A stretch of 64,000 bases of DNA from Candidatus Planktophila versatilis. Lineage in GTDB: Bacteria; Actinomycetota; Actinomycetes; Nanopelagicales; Nanopelagicaceae. The stretch spans positions 806,001-870,000 of the forward strand of contig NZ_CP016774.1 of the NCBI RefSeq assembly GCF_002288105.1. Direction: 5' to 3'. Positions 37,886 to 49,085 of the stretch are shown piece by piece (position 1 is the stretch's first letter; each line of letters starts with the position of its first letter). The translations under genes and the position numbers were made by a program. Under the pieces are notes generated by a model. The model ran no database searches. It had not been told where the DNA came from and worked only from the letters and a program-made list of their open reading frames with translations.

Positions 37886-40597
37886 TTATGCGCGCTTCTT
37901 CTCACGCATCTCAAAGACCTGAATGATGTCTCCCACTTGAAGGTCAGCACCCTTGCCTACCCCGATACCGCATTCAAAGCCCTCACGGACTTCAGTGGCA
38001 TCATCTTTAAATCGCTTGAGCGATTCGATAGTGACCTCTTCGGCAATGACTGCTCCGCCACGTATGACACGTGCCTTTGCATTTCGGCGAATGATTCCAT
38101 CGCTGACGACCGAACCGGCAATAGTTCCAACCTTTGAAGATTTAAAGAGATCGCGTACTTCAGCGCTGCCAAGTATGACCTCTTCAAACTCTGGCTTAAG
38201 GAGTCCCTTAAGTGAGAGTTCAATCTCTTCGATTGCGTTATAGATAACTGAGTAGAAACGGACTTCGACGCCTTCTTGATCAGCATAGATAGCAGTCTGT
38301 GGCTCTGGCTTAACGTTAAAGCCGATAACAACTGCAGTTGAGGCAGATGCAAGAGTGATATCGCTCTTAGTAATTGCGCCAACACCGCGGTGAATAACTC
38401 GTAGATCTACTTCAGCGCCAACATCGAGCTGCATCAGTGCATCTTCGAGTGCTTCCACCGAACCAGAAACGTCACCCTTAAGGATGAGGTTAAGAGTTGA
38501 AATCTTGGATTGCTCCATGAAGTCTTCAAGTGAGACCTTCTTGCGCGCCTTCGCCAATTGCGCGTTGCGCTCTGCAGCTTGACGCTTTTCAGCAATCTGA
38601 CGAGATGTGCGGTCATCTTCGGCAACCAGGAATGTATCCCCAGCATTAGGAACGGATGTGAATCCGAGAACCTGCACTGGACGTGATGGTCCTGCCTCTT
38701 CAACCGTATTTCCATCTTCATCGTGCATAGCGCGCACGCGACCAAATGATCCTCCGGCAACGATGGCATCTCCGACTTTGAGTGTTCCGCGCTGCACAAG
38801 AACAGTGGCAACTGGTCCACGACCACGGTCGAGGTGAGCTTCAATGGCAACACCGCGAGCGACATCTAGTGCCACCGCGCGCAGATCAATAGCAGCATCT
38901 GCTGTGAGCAAGATTGAATCAATGAGTTCATTGACTCCGACACCTGATTTAGCAGAGACGTTTACGAAGATTGTGTCTCCGCCGTACTCCTCGGCAATCA
39001 AGTTGTACTCAGTAAGTTGCTGGCGGACCTTATCTGGGTTGGCGCCTTCCTTATCAATCTTGTTCACTGCCACCACGATTGGCACATCAGCTGCCTGTGC
39101 GTGGTTAAGTGCTTCAATCGTCTGAGGCATGATGCCGTCATCTGCTGCAACTACCAGCACTGCAATATCAGTGACTTTGGCACCACGTGCACGCATAGCG
39201 GTAAAGGCTTCGTGACCTGGTGTATCAATAAATGTAATCGCACGATTGACGCCATCGTGATCATGGTGAATTTGGTAGGCACCGATGTGCTGGGTGATGC
39301 CACCAGCTTCGCCCTTAATCACTTCAGTCTTACGAACTGCATCAAGGAGTGATGTCTTACCGTGATCCACGTGTCCCATAACAGTGACAACTGGTGGGCG
39401 AGCAGTGAGATTTTCCTCGTCGTAGTCGCTCATTTCGGCAGCGAGATCGATATCAAATCCCTGTAAGAGCTCACGATCTTCTTCCTCAGGCGAAACAACT
39501 TCGATGACATATCCAAGTTGGGCACCGAGAATTTCAAATGTGTCGGCATCAACAGATTGCGTTGCAGTCACCATTTCACCTAGGTGGAATAGCGCTGATA
39601 CCAACGCTGCTGGATCTGCATTGATCTTCTCTGCAAAATCTGCAAGTGATGAGCCACGGCGCATGCGAATCTTTGTCTTGCCATCACCGTGAGGAATAAC
39701 TGCTCCACCTAATTGTGGAGCTTGCATATTGTCGAATTCTTCGCGCAGCGCCTTACGTGACTTCTGCTTACGCTTTGAAGATTTACTTGCATTCTTTCCA
39801 AATGCACCTGCAGTTCCGCCACGACCTGGACCGCGATTAGGAGCACCGCCGCCTGGACGTTGTGGACCACCAGGTGCGCCACCTGCTGGAGCATTCCCTT
39901 GTGAACGATATGGACCTGATGAAGTTGGTGCGCCGCCTGTACGTGGTGGATAGTTTCCAGTTCCAGTTCCAGTACCAGCACCTGGCGGACGTGCACCACC
40001 AGGACGTGCTGCAAAACCTGGACGAACAGAACCGGGACGAGCACCTGCCATACCGGCACGTGGTGCACCCGTTGAACCTGCTGGTCTTTGAGGTGGGCGA
40101 GGAACGCTGCCACCTGTTGAAAATGGATTGTTACCAGGACGCGGTGGACGTGGAACTGCTGCCCCTGATGAAAATGGATTATTTCCTGGACGTGGTGCAC
40201 CAGGTGTAGCGGGTGTAGTCGGTGCCACAGGTGCGTGAGCTTCTGCAGCTGCAGCACTCTTTGCTTCTTCGTGGGCAGTTGCGGCAGCATCACGTGATGC
40301 TTTCAGGGCGGCAAGATCTACGCCGAGTTCGGCAGCTAACTCTGCTGCAAGTTCTGGATTTACTTCAGCAGTTTTCTTGGAGGCGGCAGTTTTCTTCGCC
40401 GCAGCCTTTTTAACGGGCTTCTTCTCTTCGGCAGGCTTAGCATCTGGGTATAGCGCAACTAACTTGCGCACAACCGGTGCTTCCACTGTTGATGATGCTG
40501 ATCGGACGAATTCGCCCATTTCTTGGAGCTTTGCAAGGACTTCCTTGCTCTCCATACCGAGCTGCTTTGCTAACTCGTGTACGCGGACCTTTGACAC
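37886..40597 (-). CDS. infB: Translation initiation factor IF-2
   Basis: IF-2 is the GTPase that brings initiator tRNA to the 30S subunit. The 903 residues start with an IF2N domain ([21 protein letters not shown]). A long Pro/Gly/Arg/Ala linker (about 60-270) contains two near-identical PRPGNNPFS units and Gly-rich runs. The G domain has [16 protein letters not shown] (G1), DTPGHEAF (G3) and NKID (G4). The start is GTG 40597, preceded by CAGGAG. Confidence 0.98.
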   Translation of the reverse strand: MSKVRVHELAKQLGMESKEVLAKLQEMGEFVRSASSTVEAPVVRKLVALYPDAKPAEEKKPVKKAAAKKTAASKKTAEVNPELAAELAAELGVDLAALKASRDAAATAHEEAKSAAAAEAHAPVAPTTPATPGAPRPGNNPFSSGAAVPRPPRPGNNPFSTGGSVPRPPQRPAGSTGAPRAGMAGARPGSVRPGFAARPGGARPPGAGTGTGTGNYPPRTGGAPTSSGPYRSQGNAPAGGAPGGPQRPGGGAPNRGPGRGGTAGAFGKNASKSSKRKQKSRKALREEFDNMQAPQLGGAVIPHGDGKTKIRMRRGSSLADFAEKINADPAALVSALFHLGEMVTATQSVDADTFEILGAQLGYVIEVVSPEEEDRELLQGFDIDLAAEMSDYDEENLTARPPVVTVMGHVDHGKTSLLDAVRKTEVIKGEAGGITQHIGAYQIHHDHDGVNRAITFIDTPGHEAFTAMRARGAKVTDIAVLVVAADDGIMPQTIEALNHAQAADVPIVVAVNKIDKEGANPDKVRQQLTEYNLIAEEYGGDTIFVNVSAKSGVGVNELIDSILLTADAAIDLRAVALDVARGVAIEAHLDRGRGPVATVLVQRGTLKVGDAIVAGGSFGRVRAMHDEDGNTVEEAGPSRPVQVLGFTSVPNAGDTFLVAEDDRTSRQIAEKRQAAERNAQLAKARKKVSLEDFMEQSKISTLNLILKGDVSGSVEALEDALMQLDVGAEVDLRVIHRGVGAITKSDITLASASTAVVIGFNVKPEPQTAIYADQEGVEVRFYSVIYNAIEEIELSLKGLLKPEFEEVILGSAEVRDLFKSSKVGTIAGSVVSDGIIRRNAKARVIRGGAVIAEEVTIESLKRFKDDATEVREGFECGIGVGKGADLQVGDIIQVFEMREKKRA

Positions 40598-40777
40598 ATT
40601 TCTCCTGTCTTGGCCCGCATTAAAATTTGTGGGATGCGAGCCCTAGTTGTTCGACCTCATGATGTAAACGAGCTCATTTGAGTTTCATATCTTTCGCATC
40701 CATTTCAGTAATTGCACTCACGCGTTTGCGCTTATGCGATGGCCCCAGTCTAGCGAATGAGGTCAGAAATCCCTATT

Positions 40778-41746
40778 TCACGCGGGAGTATCGGGGTGAA
40801 TATCTATTCGCCAGCCGGTAAGTCGTGCGGCAAGACGGGCATTTTGTCCATCTTTTCCGATGGCCAGCGATAGTTGGTAATCCGGAACAATGACTTTTGC
40901 AGAACGAATTGATTCATCGACGATAGTCACACTCGTTACTTTGGCTGGAGCAAGTGCGTGAGCCACAAACTTAACTGGATCTTCATCCCAATCGACGATA
41001 TCAATCTTCTCGCCGTGTAGCTCATTCATGACAGCTTGTGCACGAGAACCCATTGGGCCAATCAGTGAACCTTTTGATGAAACTCCAGCGCGGTGAGAGC
41101 GCACGGCAATCTTTGTGCGATGTCCGGCCTCTCGCGCAACCGCCATAATCTCAACGATGCGATCTTGTATCTCCGGAACTTCTAGTGCAAATAACTGTTT
41201 GACCAGTGCTGGGTGGCTTCTGGATAACATGATTTCTGGACCCTTAAGTCCTTGCTTTACCTCAACTACAAAACATTTGATGCGATCGCCATGATTGAAG
41301 ACTTCCCCAGGAACTTGCTCTTGCGGCGGAATGCGACCTTCTGTTCGACCCAGGTTAACGTTGATCATCTTAGGATCGCGCCCCTGTTGCACAATTCCGG
41401 AGATTACATCACCGACGGAGGCAGTGAACTCACCAACGATTTCAGCATCGTTAGTTGCACGCATCTGAAGTTTAATTACTTGGCGTGCAGTGGAAGTGGC
41501 AGTGCGATCAAAGCCCTCTACCTCAAGCACATTCTCGGCAACGCGCTCTCCTAGTTCATTGAACTCTGGAACAAATATCGCAATGTCTCCAGTTTCGCGA
41601 TCAAGTTGCACGCGCGCATAACGGTTCGGCTCTAGCGTCTCAGAATAAGCGGTGAGTACTCCAGCTTCAATTGCCTGAATCAATTGTTCTAGCGGCATAC
41701 CTTTGGCATCGGTGAGTTGCTTGAGCGCCTCAATATCAACGCCCAT
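40778..41746 (-). CDS. nusA: Transcription termination/antitermination factor NusA
   Basis: NusA binds RNA polymerase and modulates pausing, termination and rRNA antitermination. The 322 residues contain the N-terminal polymerase-binding domain, an S1 domain (VGDVISGIVQQGRDPKMINVNLG) and two KH domains (SLIGPMGSRAQAVMNELHGEKID; LSLAIGKDGQNARLAARLTGW). The C-terminal acidic repeats of E. coli NusA are absent, as in other actinobacteria. The 180-nt gap before infB holds no ylxR gene, only a possible TAGACT -10 element. Confidence 0.97.
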   Translation of the reverse strand: MGVDIEALKQLTDAKGMPLEQLIQAIEAGVLTAYSETLEPNRYARVQLDRETGDIAIFVPEFNELGERVAENVLEVEGFDRTATSTARQVIKLQMRATNDAEIVGEFTASVGDVISGIVQQGRDPKMINVNLGRTEGRIPPQEQVPGEVFNHGDRIKCFVVEVKQGLKGPEIMLSRSHPALVKQLFALEVPEIQDRIVEIMAVAREAGHRTKIAVRSHRAGVSSKGSLIGPMGSRAQAVMNELHGEKIDIVDWDEDPVKFVAHALAPAKVTSVTIVDESIRSAKVIVPDYQLSLAIGKDGQNARLAARLTGWRIDIHPDTPA

Positions 41747-42222
41747 TACTTGTCACTATCTTTCCGGTTAAATTCAATTTCAACCGTTGCGCGCTTAATA
41801 TCAGCTAGCGCTATGACAACTTCTTTTACTTCCTTCTTCTCGGTCACCGAAAGCGTGAGCTCAGTTTCAGTATTTGCAGAGATTCGGCCAGTAACGACCT
41901 CACCATCAATGCGCACAACCTTGAGCAATCTATCTACGTTCTTGGCAAAGTGACGTGGCTTAGTTAGCGGGCGATCAACACCCGGAGAAGTGACCTCCAA
42001 CGTGAATGGCGCTTCTCCCATAAAGGCGGCTTCATCGAGAAGTTCTGAAATGGCGCGCGAAACGGCGGTGACTTGATCCATATTTAAGGAACTTTGGCCA
42101 TCAACGATGCAGGTAACAATGCGATGTTTGCCGGGTGATACAAGTAAGACTTCTTCAAGGAAGAATCCTTGAGCTTCAACTGCAGGTGTAACCAGTTGCG
42201 CTATTTGATCTGTGATTGCCAT
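41746..42222 (-). CDS. rimP: Ribosome maturation factor RimP
   Basis: RimP assists 30S assembly. The 158 residues include VTCIVDG...LNMDQVTAVSRAISELLD and the EVTSPGVDRPLTKPRHF signature. The stop shares one base with the nusA ATG (TAATG), so the two are coupled. Confidence 0.95.
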   Translation of the reverse strand: MAITDQIAQLVTPAVEAQGFFLEEVLLVSPGKHRIVTCIVDGQSSLNMDQVTAVSRAISELLDEAAFMGEAPFTLEVTSPGVDRPLTKPRHFAKNVDRLLKVVRIDGEVVTGRISANTETELTLSVTEKKEVKEVVIALADIKRATVEIEFNRKDSDK

Positions 42223-42267
42223 TTCTAGCCCTTCATATTTAATTGTTCTTAAGTTGTGGGTACTGCC

Positions 42268-43044
42268 TTACTTGAACAGGTCAAATAATACCCTGACAAT
42301 CAAGACAAAGGTAACCACGAGATAAAACTTGCGGACGAACTCAGAGCCCTTATTTATTGCCACATGCGAACCTAGAAAACCGCCGGCAAGATTGACAATA
42401 CCCAGTGCTATTCCGACCTTCCACATAATGGAGGCGTTAAATCCAATTACCAAGATTGAGGCTAAGTTAGTTGCAACATTGACTACCTTTGCAATGGCAG
42501 ATGCACCCACAAATGCGAATCCGAACCCTGCGACTAGAACAATCATCAGGAGAGTTCCAGTTCCTGGGCCAATGAGCCCATCATAGAAACCGATGATAAA
42601 ACCGGCAGAGATTGCAATCTGCATCCGGCGGAGATGGGAATGCTTAAAGATCTCAATCTTTCCTAAATCTGGATGAATCAGGGTGTAGATAAATACTGCA
42701 ACGAGCATTACGACGATGCCAGCTTTCAATTGCGTTGTAGAAATCTGAGTAGCAAGTAAAGACCCTAGCCCCGACCCAATAAATGCTGGCAGAACCATGG
42801 CGATGAGTAATTTCGGATCAGTCTTGATATTGCGCCGGTAATTCAGCGCTGCCGCCGATGTTCCCCATATCGCGCCAGCCTTACTCGTTCCAACGACTTC
42901 AATAACTTCTTTTTGTGGAAATGAAATCAACATCGCGGGTAATTGAATGAGTCCGCCGCCGCCAGCGATGGCATCAATGAATCCGGCAGAAAATCCTGCG
43001 CAGAGAATAAGCGTCAGAGTAAGAGCCGAGATATCTTCAAACAT
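42268..43044 (-). CDS. TauE/SafE (TSUP, DUF81) family membrane transporter
   Basis: This 258-residue integral membrane protein has about seven to eight hydrophobic helices. It carries the family motifs AGFIDAIAGGGGLIQLPAM (about 20-38) and YDGLIGPGTGTLL (about 152-164). TSUP proteins export sulfite, sulfoacetate or related organosulfur anions; the substrate here is unknown. It sits between proS (sharing one base of start/stop) and rimP, genes it has no evident functional link with. Confidence 0.88.
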   Translation of the reverse strand: MFEDISALTLTLILCAGFSAGFIDAIAGGGGLIQLPAMLISFPQKEVIEVVGTSKAGAIWGTSAAALNYRRNIKTDPKLLIAMVLPAFIGSGLGSLLATQISTTQLKAGIVVMLVAVFIYTLIHPDLGKIEIFKHSHLRRMQIAISAGFIIGFYDGLIGPGTGTLLMIVLVAGFGFAFVGASAIAKVVNVATNLASILVIGFNASIMWKVGIALGIVNLAGGFLGSHVAINKGSEFVRKFYLVVTFVLIVRVLFDLFK

Positions 43045-44777
43045 TAACTCAAAGTAGGTAGCAGAGCAGCGATGGAATCTACAGCTGATGCCACCGCGGT
43101 CTCTGATATATCTCCCGTCTTGCGCACCCGAATTTCAACGTTCCCATTTTCAAGTGCCTTACCCACCACAACAATGACTGGAATTCCAATCAGTTCAGCA
43201 TCTTTAAACTTAACCCCTGGGCTAGTGCCACGTCGATCATCTAGCATCACAGATATTCCGCGCGCCTCTAGCTCGGCGCCAATCTTCTCGGCGGTCTCAA
43301 AAATATTATCCTCTTTGCCTGTGGCAACAACGTGGACTTTGGCAGGTGCAACTTCTACCGGCCAAGAAAGTCCGATCTCGTCATAACTCTGTTCGGCAAT
43401 GGCAGCAACTGCGCGCGAGACACCAATTCCATAGGAACCCATGGTGACAACTTGTGATTTTCCATTTTGGTCGAGCACAGTGAGGTTAAGTGCCTGCGCA
43501 TATTTGCGACCTAGCTGGAAGATATGACCAATTTCAATAGCGCGATCAATTACAACTGGAGCTGTGCACTTAGGACATGCATCTCCTTGACGAATCTGCG
43601 CTGCTTCCACGTAATGATCAACAGCGAAGTCGCGACCATTGACCACATTACGTGCATGCTTATCTTTGGCATTGGCACCTGTTACCCATGCTGTGCCAGG
43701 AGCAATGCGTGGATCGGCATAGACAGTGATGCCATTCTTCTTTGCATCTTGCGGTCCGATGTAACCCTTCACAAGTCCTGGAAACTTTGCAAAATCTGCC
43801 TCTTCAAATACTCGCAAGTCATTGACACCAGCAAGATTTGCTTGCAATCGTTTGAGATCAACTTCGCGGTCGCCAGGCACAAGTACGGAAATCGCTTTCT
43901 CATCAGCCAGCAGCATGACGTTCTTAAGAGTCTTTGCCCCGTCATATCCCCCGCCAAACTTGGCATTCAGAAGTTCAACCAATGTGTCGATGGTGGGAGT
44001 GTTAGGTGAATCAAAGACTTCTTGTGCCGGCACTGTCGATGCGTCACCTGGTGCAACAACTGTTGTCACCGCTTCCACATTTGCGGCATAGCCACACTTT
44101 TCACAAAGAACATACGTATCTTCACCGGTTTCACACGGTGCTAAGAATTCCTCTGATGCCGAGCCACCCATGGCACCTGATACCGCACTGACAATGTTGT
44201 ACTTAAGGCGCAGCCGATCAAAGGTTGCAATATAGGCAGCGCGATGGCGCATGTAGGAATCAACTAGACCTTCATCGGTGAGGTCAAATGAATAAGAGTC
44301 TTTCATGACAAATTCGCGCCCACGAATAATTCCAGAACGTGGACGAGCTTCATCGCGATACTTGGTCTGTATTTGATAGAGCGAGAGCGGCAAATCCTTA
44401 TAAGAGGAGTACTCACCCTTAACCATCAACGTGAACATCTCTTCGTGAGTTGGCCCTAGTAAGTAATCTGCACCTTTTCGATCTTGCAAGCGAAAGAGAT
44501 CTGGCCCGTAATCAGTCCAGCGACCAGTCTGCTCATAGGCATCTTTCGGCAAAAGCGCTGGAAAGTGAACTTCTTGAAAGCCAGCCTTATCCATCTCTTG
44601 GCGAACAATGTTTTCAATATTACGAAGTGTGATGACGCCTAGTGGTAGCCAGGAATAGACCCCGGCTGCAATACGACGAATATATCCAGCGCGTACTAAG
44701 AGGCGATGACTTGGAACTTCAGCATCAGCTGGGTCATCGCGCAAAGTACGCAAGAAGAGAGTGGACATTCGCAACAT
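43044..44777 (-). CDS. proS: Prolyl-tRNA synthetase (bacterial type)
   Basis: ProS charges tRNA-Pro. The 577 residues show class II motifs: an N-terminal [21 protein letters not shown], motif 2 in [27 protein letters not shown], an INS editing domain (about 225-400) and motif 3 in [16 protein letters not shown] short CEKCG (about 223) and CPKC (about 412) pair may hold zinc. It lies 21 nt downstream of ispG. Confidence 0.97.
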   Translation of the reverse strand: MLRMSTLFLRTLRDDPADAEVPSHRLLVRAGYIRRIAAGVYSWLPLGVITLRNIENIVRQEMDKAGFQEVHFPALLPKDAYEQTGRWTDYGPDLFRLQDRKGADYLLGPTHEEMFTLMVKGEYSSYKDLPLSLYQIQTKYRDEARPRSGIIRGREFVMKDSYSFDLTDEGLVDSYMRHRAAYIATFDRLRLKYNIVSAVSGAMGGSASEEFLAPCETGEDTYVLCEKCGYAANVEAVTTVVAPGDASTVPAQEVFDSPNTPTIDTLVELLNAKFGGGYDGAKTLKNVMLLADEKAISVLVPGDREVDLKRLQANLAGVNDLRVFEEADFAKFPGLVKGYIGPQDAKKNGITVYADPRIAPGTAWVTGANAKDKHARNVVNGRDFAVDHYVEAAQIRQGDACPKCTAPVVIDRAIEIGHIFQLGRKYAQALNLTVLDQNGKSQVVTMGSYGIGVSRAVAAIAEQSYDEIGLSWPVEVAPAKVHVVATGKEDNIFETAEKIGAELEARGISVMLDDRRGTSPGVKFKDAELIGIPVIVVVGKALENGNVEIRVRKTGDISETAVASAVDSIAALLPTLS

Positions 44778-44798
44778 AATGCGAACCCTACCGGAGGA

Positions 44799-45950
44799 TT
44801 ACGAAGTAGTGACGGAAGGTACTCCTGATGCAACGCCGGCGGCTTCCATCTCTTCGGCTAAGCGCATCGCTTCTTCAATCAGAGTTTCAACAATCTGTGC
44901 TTCAGGCACTGTCTTAATGACTTCACCCTTAACAAAGATCTGCCCTTTTCCATTTCCAGATGCGACACCAAGGTCTGCTTCGCGAGCTTCGCCAGGACCG
45001 TTGACGACGCAACCCATCACCGCAACGCGCAGTGGAACTGTCATTCCTTGCAAACCTGCCTGTACTTTCTCAGCCAAGGTATAGACATCTACTTGAGCGC
45101 GACCACATGATGGGCAAGAAACAATTTCCAGTTTACGCTGACGCAAATTAAGTGATTCAAGGATAGAAATGCCAACCTTTACTTCCTCCACCGGAGGCGC
45201 CGATAGTGAGACGCGAATAGTGTCGCCAATTCCTTCGGCTAGCAAGATTCCAAAGGCAGTTGCAGACTTAATTGTTCCTTGAAAGATTGGACCAGCTTCT
45301 GTTACCCCGAGGTGCAGCGGATAATCACATTTGGCGGCAAGAATTCGATAAGCGTTGACCATCGTGACCGGATCGTGATGCTTGACTGAAATCTTGATAT
45401 CGCCAAAGCCATGCTCTTCAAATAGTGATGCTTCCCAGAGCGCTGATTCAGCCAGAGCTTCTGGAGTTGCCTTGCCATATTTTGCAAGCAGTCGCGGATC
45501 TAGCGAACCAGCGTTCACACCAATACGAATTGGAATGCCGGCATCTCCTGCCGCCTTTGCTACCTCTTTGACCTTGTCATCAAACTGCTTGATATTGCCA
45601 GGGTTCACACGAACGGCGGCGCACCCAGCATCGATAGCGGCAAAGATATATTTTGGTTGAAAGTGAATATCTGCAATCACTGGAATCTGAGATTTCTTAG
45701 CAATCTGTGCCAGCGCATCAGCATCATCTTGGGAAGGCACTGCAACTCGAACAATCTGGCAACCAGATGCGGTGAGCTCTGCAATCTGTTGCAGAGTTGA
45801 ATTCACATCTGATGTGAGAGTGGTGCACATCGATTGCACACTTACCTGTGATTCGGAGCCAACCCCAACCGAGCCAACTTTGAGCTGACGCGTCTTGCGA
45901 CGCGGGTGCAGGGTTGGCGGTGGAGCACTTGGAATTCCGAGATCAACCAT
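44799..45950 (-). CDS. ispG: 4-hydroxy-3-methylbut-2-enyl-diphosphate synthase (IspG)
   Basis: IspG is a [4Fe-4S] enzyme that converts MEcPP to HMBPP in the MEP isoprenoid pathway. The 383 residues contain [12 protein letters not shown], a TIM-barrel core and the C-terminal cluster cysteines in SCPSCGRAQ and [12 protein letters not shown]. It follows rip1/rseP by 56 nt, the conserved dxr-rip1-ispG order of actinobacteria. Confidence 0.97.
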   Translation of the reverse strand: MVDLGIPSAPPPTLHPRRKTRQLKVGSVGVGSESQVSVQSMCTTLTSDVNSTLQQIAELTASGCQIVRVAVPSQDDADALAQIAKKSQIPVIADIHFQPKYIFAAIDAGCAAVRVNPGNIKQFDDKVKEVAKAAGDAGIPIRIGVNAGSLDPRLLAKYGKATPEALAESALWEASLFEEHGFGDIKISVKHHDPVTMVNAYRILAAKCDYPLHLGVTEAGPIFQGTIKSATAFGILLAEGIGDTIRVSLSAPPVEEVKVGISILESLNLRQRKLEIVSCPSCGRAQVDVYTLAEKVQAGLQGMTVPLRVAVMGCVVNGPGEAREADLGVASGNGKGQIFVKGEVIKTVPEAQIVETLIEEAMRLAEEMEAAGVASGVPSVTTS

Positions 45951-46006
45951 GATGCGTATTCTGCCCTATCTCGCGCAATCTTGCTCCTGGTGGTGAGTAG
46001 TGTGCG

Positions 46007-47149
46007 CTAGAAGTTGATTGAAATTGGATTGATGATATCTGCCACAAGAAGTATCAACGTCAGCACAGCTAATACGCCAAAGACAGCCATGGTGATTGGT
46101 GTCATGACATTGACATCGATACCGGCTGGCCGAGGCTTCCTGCGAATGCGTGCAAAGAGGGCGCGGACTTCATCAGCAATTGCGATGGCCATATGACCAC
46201 CATCGAGTGGCAGAAAGGGCAGCAAATTAAAGAGACCAACGAAAATATTTAAGCTGGCGACGATAAGGATGAAGGTGGATACCCGTTCATTACTATTTAA
46301 TTTCTGCGAACTCACCGCATCGCCAGAAACTCGTGCTGCGCCAACAATTCCAACCAGCCCATCAGGATTGCGCTCCTCGCCCATAAATGTTTGGCGAATA
46401 AGTTGTGGCACCTTAGAAGGAAGAGCAAAGAGTGATTTCACTGATTCTTTGGTCAGCGTGACCGTGGCTTTAGCAGAGGCAGATATCGCAGGGAAGAAGC
46501 TTTCGCGTTTATTACCAATCTGGGTGACCACACCCAGCACATATCGCTTCTGCTCTTGGACATATTGCGGTGTGGCAGTAAGAGTAAGAACCTCACCTGC
46601 ACGCTCGATGGTAAATCGCATCTGCTTGCCATCTGACTCGGCAATCTTGCGCGAATCAAGATACCAATCCTTAACTTTCTGGCCATCTACTTCAATGATT
46701 TTATCTCCGGCTAGAAAACCTGCTTCGGAAGCGGCAGAGTTGGGAGAAACTTGGGCAATATTTGAAAGTAGTGCGGTGTAACCAACTCCAAAGAAGATTG
46801 AGAAGATGAGTAGGAAGCCAATCAGGAAATGGGCAAAAGATCCTGCACCTAAAACAATTAACTTCTTACCTGATGAGGCGGTAAAGAAAGCTCGCGATTC
46901 TTCCCCGGCCGGCATCCGATCAGTAGGTGTCATTCCTTCGATGCGGCAGTAGCCACCGGCTGGAATCGCCTTCACGCCAAACTCAGTCTCGCCTTTTCTA
47001 AAGGACCACAACTTGGTACCGAACCCTAGGAAGAATTCAGTGACCTTCATATTAAATTTCTTAGCGGTGATGTAATGCCCGAATTCGTGCACCATGACAG
47101 AGAGAAGCAGCGCAACTGCAAAAGCTAAGATTCCAAGTACTTTCATCAC
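46007..47149 (-). CDS. Site-2 protease family intramembrane metalloprotease (RseP/Rip1)
   Basis: This protease cleaves membrane-bound anti-sigma factors and other substrates. In the 380 residues the zinc motif HEFGH is in the first transmembrane helix (about 21-25). A PDZ domain (ISPNSAASEAGFLAGDKIIEVDG region, about 125-200) follows. The second metal ligand LDGGHM (about 310) and a last membrane helix complete the Rip1 layout. The start overlaps the dxr stop by 4 nt. Confidence 0.94.
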   Translation of the reverse strand: MMKVLGILAFAVALLLSVMVHEFGHYITAKKFNMKVTEFFLGFGTKLWSFRKGETEFGVKAIPAGGYCRIEGMTPTDRMPAGEESRAFFTASSGKKLIVLGAGSFAHFLIGFLLIFSIFFGVGYTALLSNIAQVSPNSAASEAGFLAGDKIIEVDGQKVKDWYLDSRKIAESDGKQMRFTIERAGEVLTLTATPQYVQEQKRYVLGVVTQIGNKRESFFPAISASAKATVTLTKESVKSLFALPSKVPQLIRQTFMGEERNPDGLVGIVGAARVSGDAVSSQKLNSNERVSTFILIVASLNIFVGLFNLLPFLPLDGGHMAIAIADEVRALFARIRRKPRPAGIDVNVMTPITMAVFGVLAVLTLILLVADIINPISINF

Positions 47150-48294
47150 AGAGCTACTTTCTTCACTAATTCACCGGCTATCTGGCGAGCATCATCTTCT
47201 GCCGCACTGACATCTTCCAAATCACGCAGAGTTGTGGCCGCTGATGCCCGAAGGTGATCCACGCTCTGACTGACAATGGCGAAAATGTCGGTAAATGAGA
47301 TCTGCCCATCGATAAATGCTTGCACGGCAACCTCGTTAGAAGCATTAAAGATTGCTGGGAGTCCTCCCCCAATTTCACCGCAGGTGCGAGCAAGTGCCAC
47401 CGCTGGAAAACGAGCCTCATCAATGGGAGCAAAGTTCCAAGTGTGAGAAGTACTCCAATCAACTGGCTTCGTCGCCCCAGGAACGCGATGTGGATGGCTG
47501 AGCGCCAATGAAATCGGCCCCTTCATATTCGGCGGTGATGCTTGGGCGATAGTTGAACCATCGATGCATTCGACCATCGAGTGCACCACAGATTGCGGAT
47601 GAATCACTGCCTCTATCTGTGAATAGGCAATGCCAAATAAATAGTGAGCTTCAATAATTTCCAAACCCTTATTCATCAGGGAGGCTGAATTAATTGTCAC
47701 AACAGGTCCCATGGTCCATGTGGGATGTGCAAGTGCTTCTTGCAAAGTCACGGTAGACAAGTCAGCGCGATCGCGAAATGGCCCACCACTTGCGGTGAGA
47801 ACTAGCTTAGATATTTCAGATTTCTTCTCACCCATAAGCGCCTGCCAGATCGCAGAATGCTCAGAATCAACAGGAAGGATCTGATCAGCTTTAGCGTGGG
47901 CAATCACTAAATCTCCACCGGCAACAAGTGATTCCTTATTTGCTAGCGCCACCCGATTGCCCGCTTTGATTGCAGCAAGTGTGGGCGCTAAACCAATAGA
48001 ACCGGTAATGGCGTTGAGCACAACATCGCAGGTGATTGCCGCTACTTCAGTTGATGCATGGGGGCCATCAATGACTTGCACTCCAGGTAGTCCCTGGCGA
48101 ATAATCTCAGCGTTCTTTGTTACACCAACGAGCTTCACCGCAAACTTCTTCGCCTGTTCAATTACTAACTGCGGATGAGTTCCAGCTGAAGTGATAGCAA
48201 CCACGGTAAAGAGTGCTGGGTTAGCCTCAACTATCTCCAGCGCTTGAACGCCGATTGAGCCAGTGGAACCTAGTATGACAAGTTCGCGGGTCAT
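47146..48294 (-). CDS. dxr: 1-deoxy-D-xylulose-5-phosphate reductoisomerase
   Basis: Dxr makes MEP, the first committed step of the isoprenoid pathway shared with IspG. The 382 residues contain the NADPH loop LGSTGSIGVQALE, ANKESLVAGG, LPVDSEHSAIWQAL and the flexible-loop ASGGPFRD. Its ATG overlaps the potC stop by 4 nt, so its translation is tied to the polyamine transporter operon. Confidence 0.97.
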   Translation of the reverse strand: MTRELVILGSTGSIGVQALEIVEANPALFTVVAITSAGTHPQLVIEQAKKFAVKLVGVTKNAEIIRQGLPGVQVIDGPHASTEVAAITCDVVLNAITGSIGLAPTLAAIKAGNRVALANKESLVAGGDLVIAHAKADQILPVDSEHSAIWQALMGEKKSEISKLVLTASGGPFRDRADLSTVTLQEALAHPTWTMGPVVTINSASLMNKGLEIIEAHYLFGIAYSQIEAVIHPQSVVHSMVECIDGSTIAQASPPNMKGPISLALSHPHRVPGATKPVDWSTSHTWNFAPIDEARFPAVALARTCGEIGGGLPAIFNASNEVAVQAFIDGQISFTDIFAIVSQSVDHLRASAATTLRDLEDVSAAEDDARQIAGELVKKVAL

Positions 48295-49085
48295 GAAACT
48301 TTGCGTTTACGTGTTACCAGCTGCCCAACAATCACAATGGCAAGTGCGAGGAAGAACATAGCTGAACCAATCACATTTGCTTGTGCTGGAATTCCACGGG
48401 CGGCAGATGTGTAGATGAACTTTGGAAAGGTCGTCATGGTGCCTGAGTTGAAGTTGGTAATGATGAAATCATCGAAGGAGAGACTAAAGGCCAAGAGCGC
48501 AGCAGCTGCGATTCCTGGAGCCACCAAAGGAAGAGTTACTCTGCGGAAAGTTTCTCGTTCATTTGCATAGAGATCCATGGCAGCTTGTTCTAGCCGTGGA
48601 TCTAAACTTGCAATACGAGCTTTGACCGTGACAACAACGAATGACATGCAGAAAAGAACATGGGCAATGACTGTCGGCCAGAATCCTGGATTGATTTGAA
48701 AGACAAGGAAGAGTGAGAGCAGCGAGGCTCCAAGAACAATCTCGGGGGTTGCCATCGGCAAGAAGATAAGTAGGTTCGTTGATGAACGACCCTTAAATTT
48801 ATGACGACCAATAGCGAAAGCAATCATTGTTCCTAGGATTGTGGAAAAAATAGTGGCAAGTAAACCGATCTTGATTGAATTTCCTAGCGCGGTACATACT
48901 TCAGGTGCACCACATGGGTTCTGCCAATTAGCCCAGGTGAAACCCTTCCAGATGAGATTGCTCTTGCCAGAGTCATTAAATGAGAAGGCAAAGGTGTAGG
49001 CAACTGGAATAAAGAGGTAGGTAAAGGCAACCACCGCGTAGATGCGAAGTAAGTTACGGCCAAACCAGCGCGAGAGTGTGTTCAT
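48291..49085 (-). CDS. potC: Spermidine/putrescine ABC transporter permease PotC
   Basis: This is one of two permeases of a polyamine importer. The 264 residues have about six transmembrane helices and the cytoplasmic EAA loop AAMDLYANERETFRRVTLPLVAPG, which contacts the ATPase. The start overlaps potB by 4 nt. The family assignment is firm; the exact polyamine is inferred. Confidence 0.9.
   Translation of the reverse strand: MNTLSRWFGRNLLRIYAVVAFTYLFIPVAYTFAFSFNDSGKSNLIWKGFTWANWQNPCGAPEVCTALGNSIKIGLLATIFSTILGTMIAFAIGRHKFKGRSSTNLLIFLPMATPEIVLGASLLSLFLVFQINPGFWPTVIAHVLFCMSFVVVTVKARIASLDPRLEQAAMDLYANERETFRRVTLPLVAPGIAAAALLAFSLSFDDFIITNFNSGTMTTFPKFIYTSAARGIPAQANVIGSAMFFLALAIVIVGQLVTRKRKVS

Noticed and set aside
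39709-40293. Long minus-strand ORF of 194 codons rich in His/Gln/Val in another frame of infB
   Set aside because: It is a frame shadow of the repetitive Pro/Gly/Ala linker of IF-2.
40640-40730. A 15-codon GTG-initiated ORF (complement) between nusA and infB
   Set aside because: No Shine-Dalgarno, no family match and too short to separate from chance.
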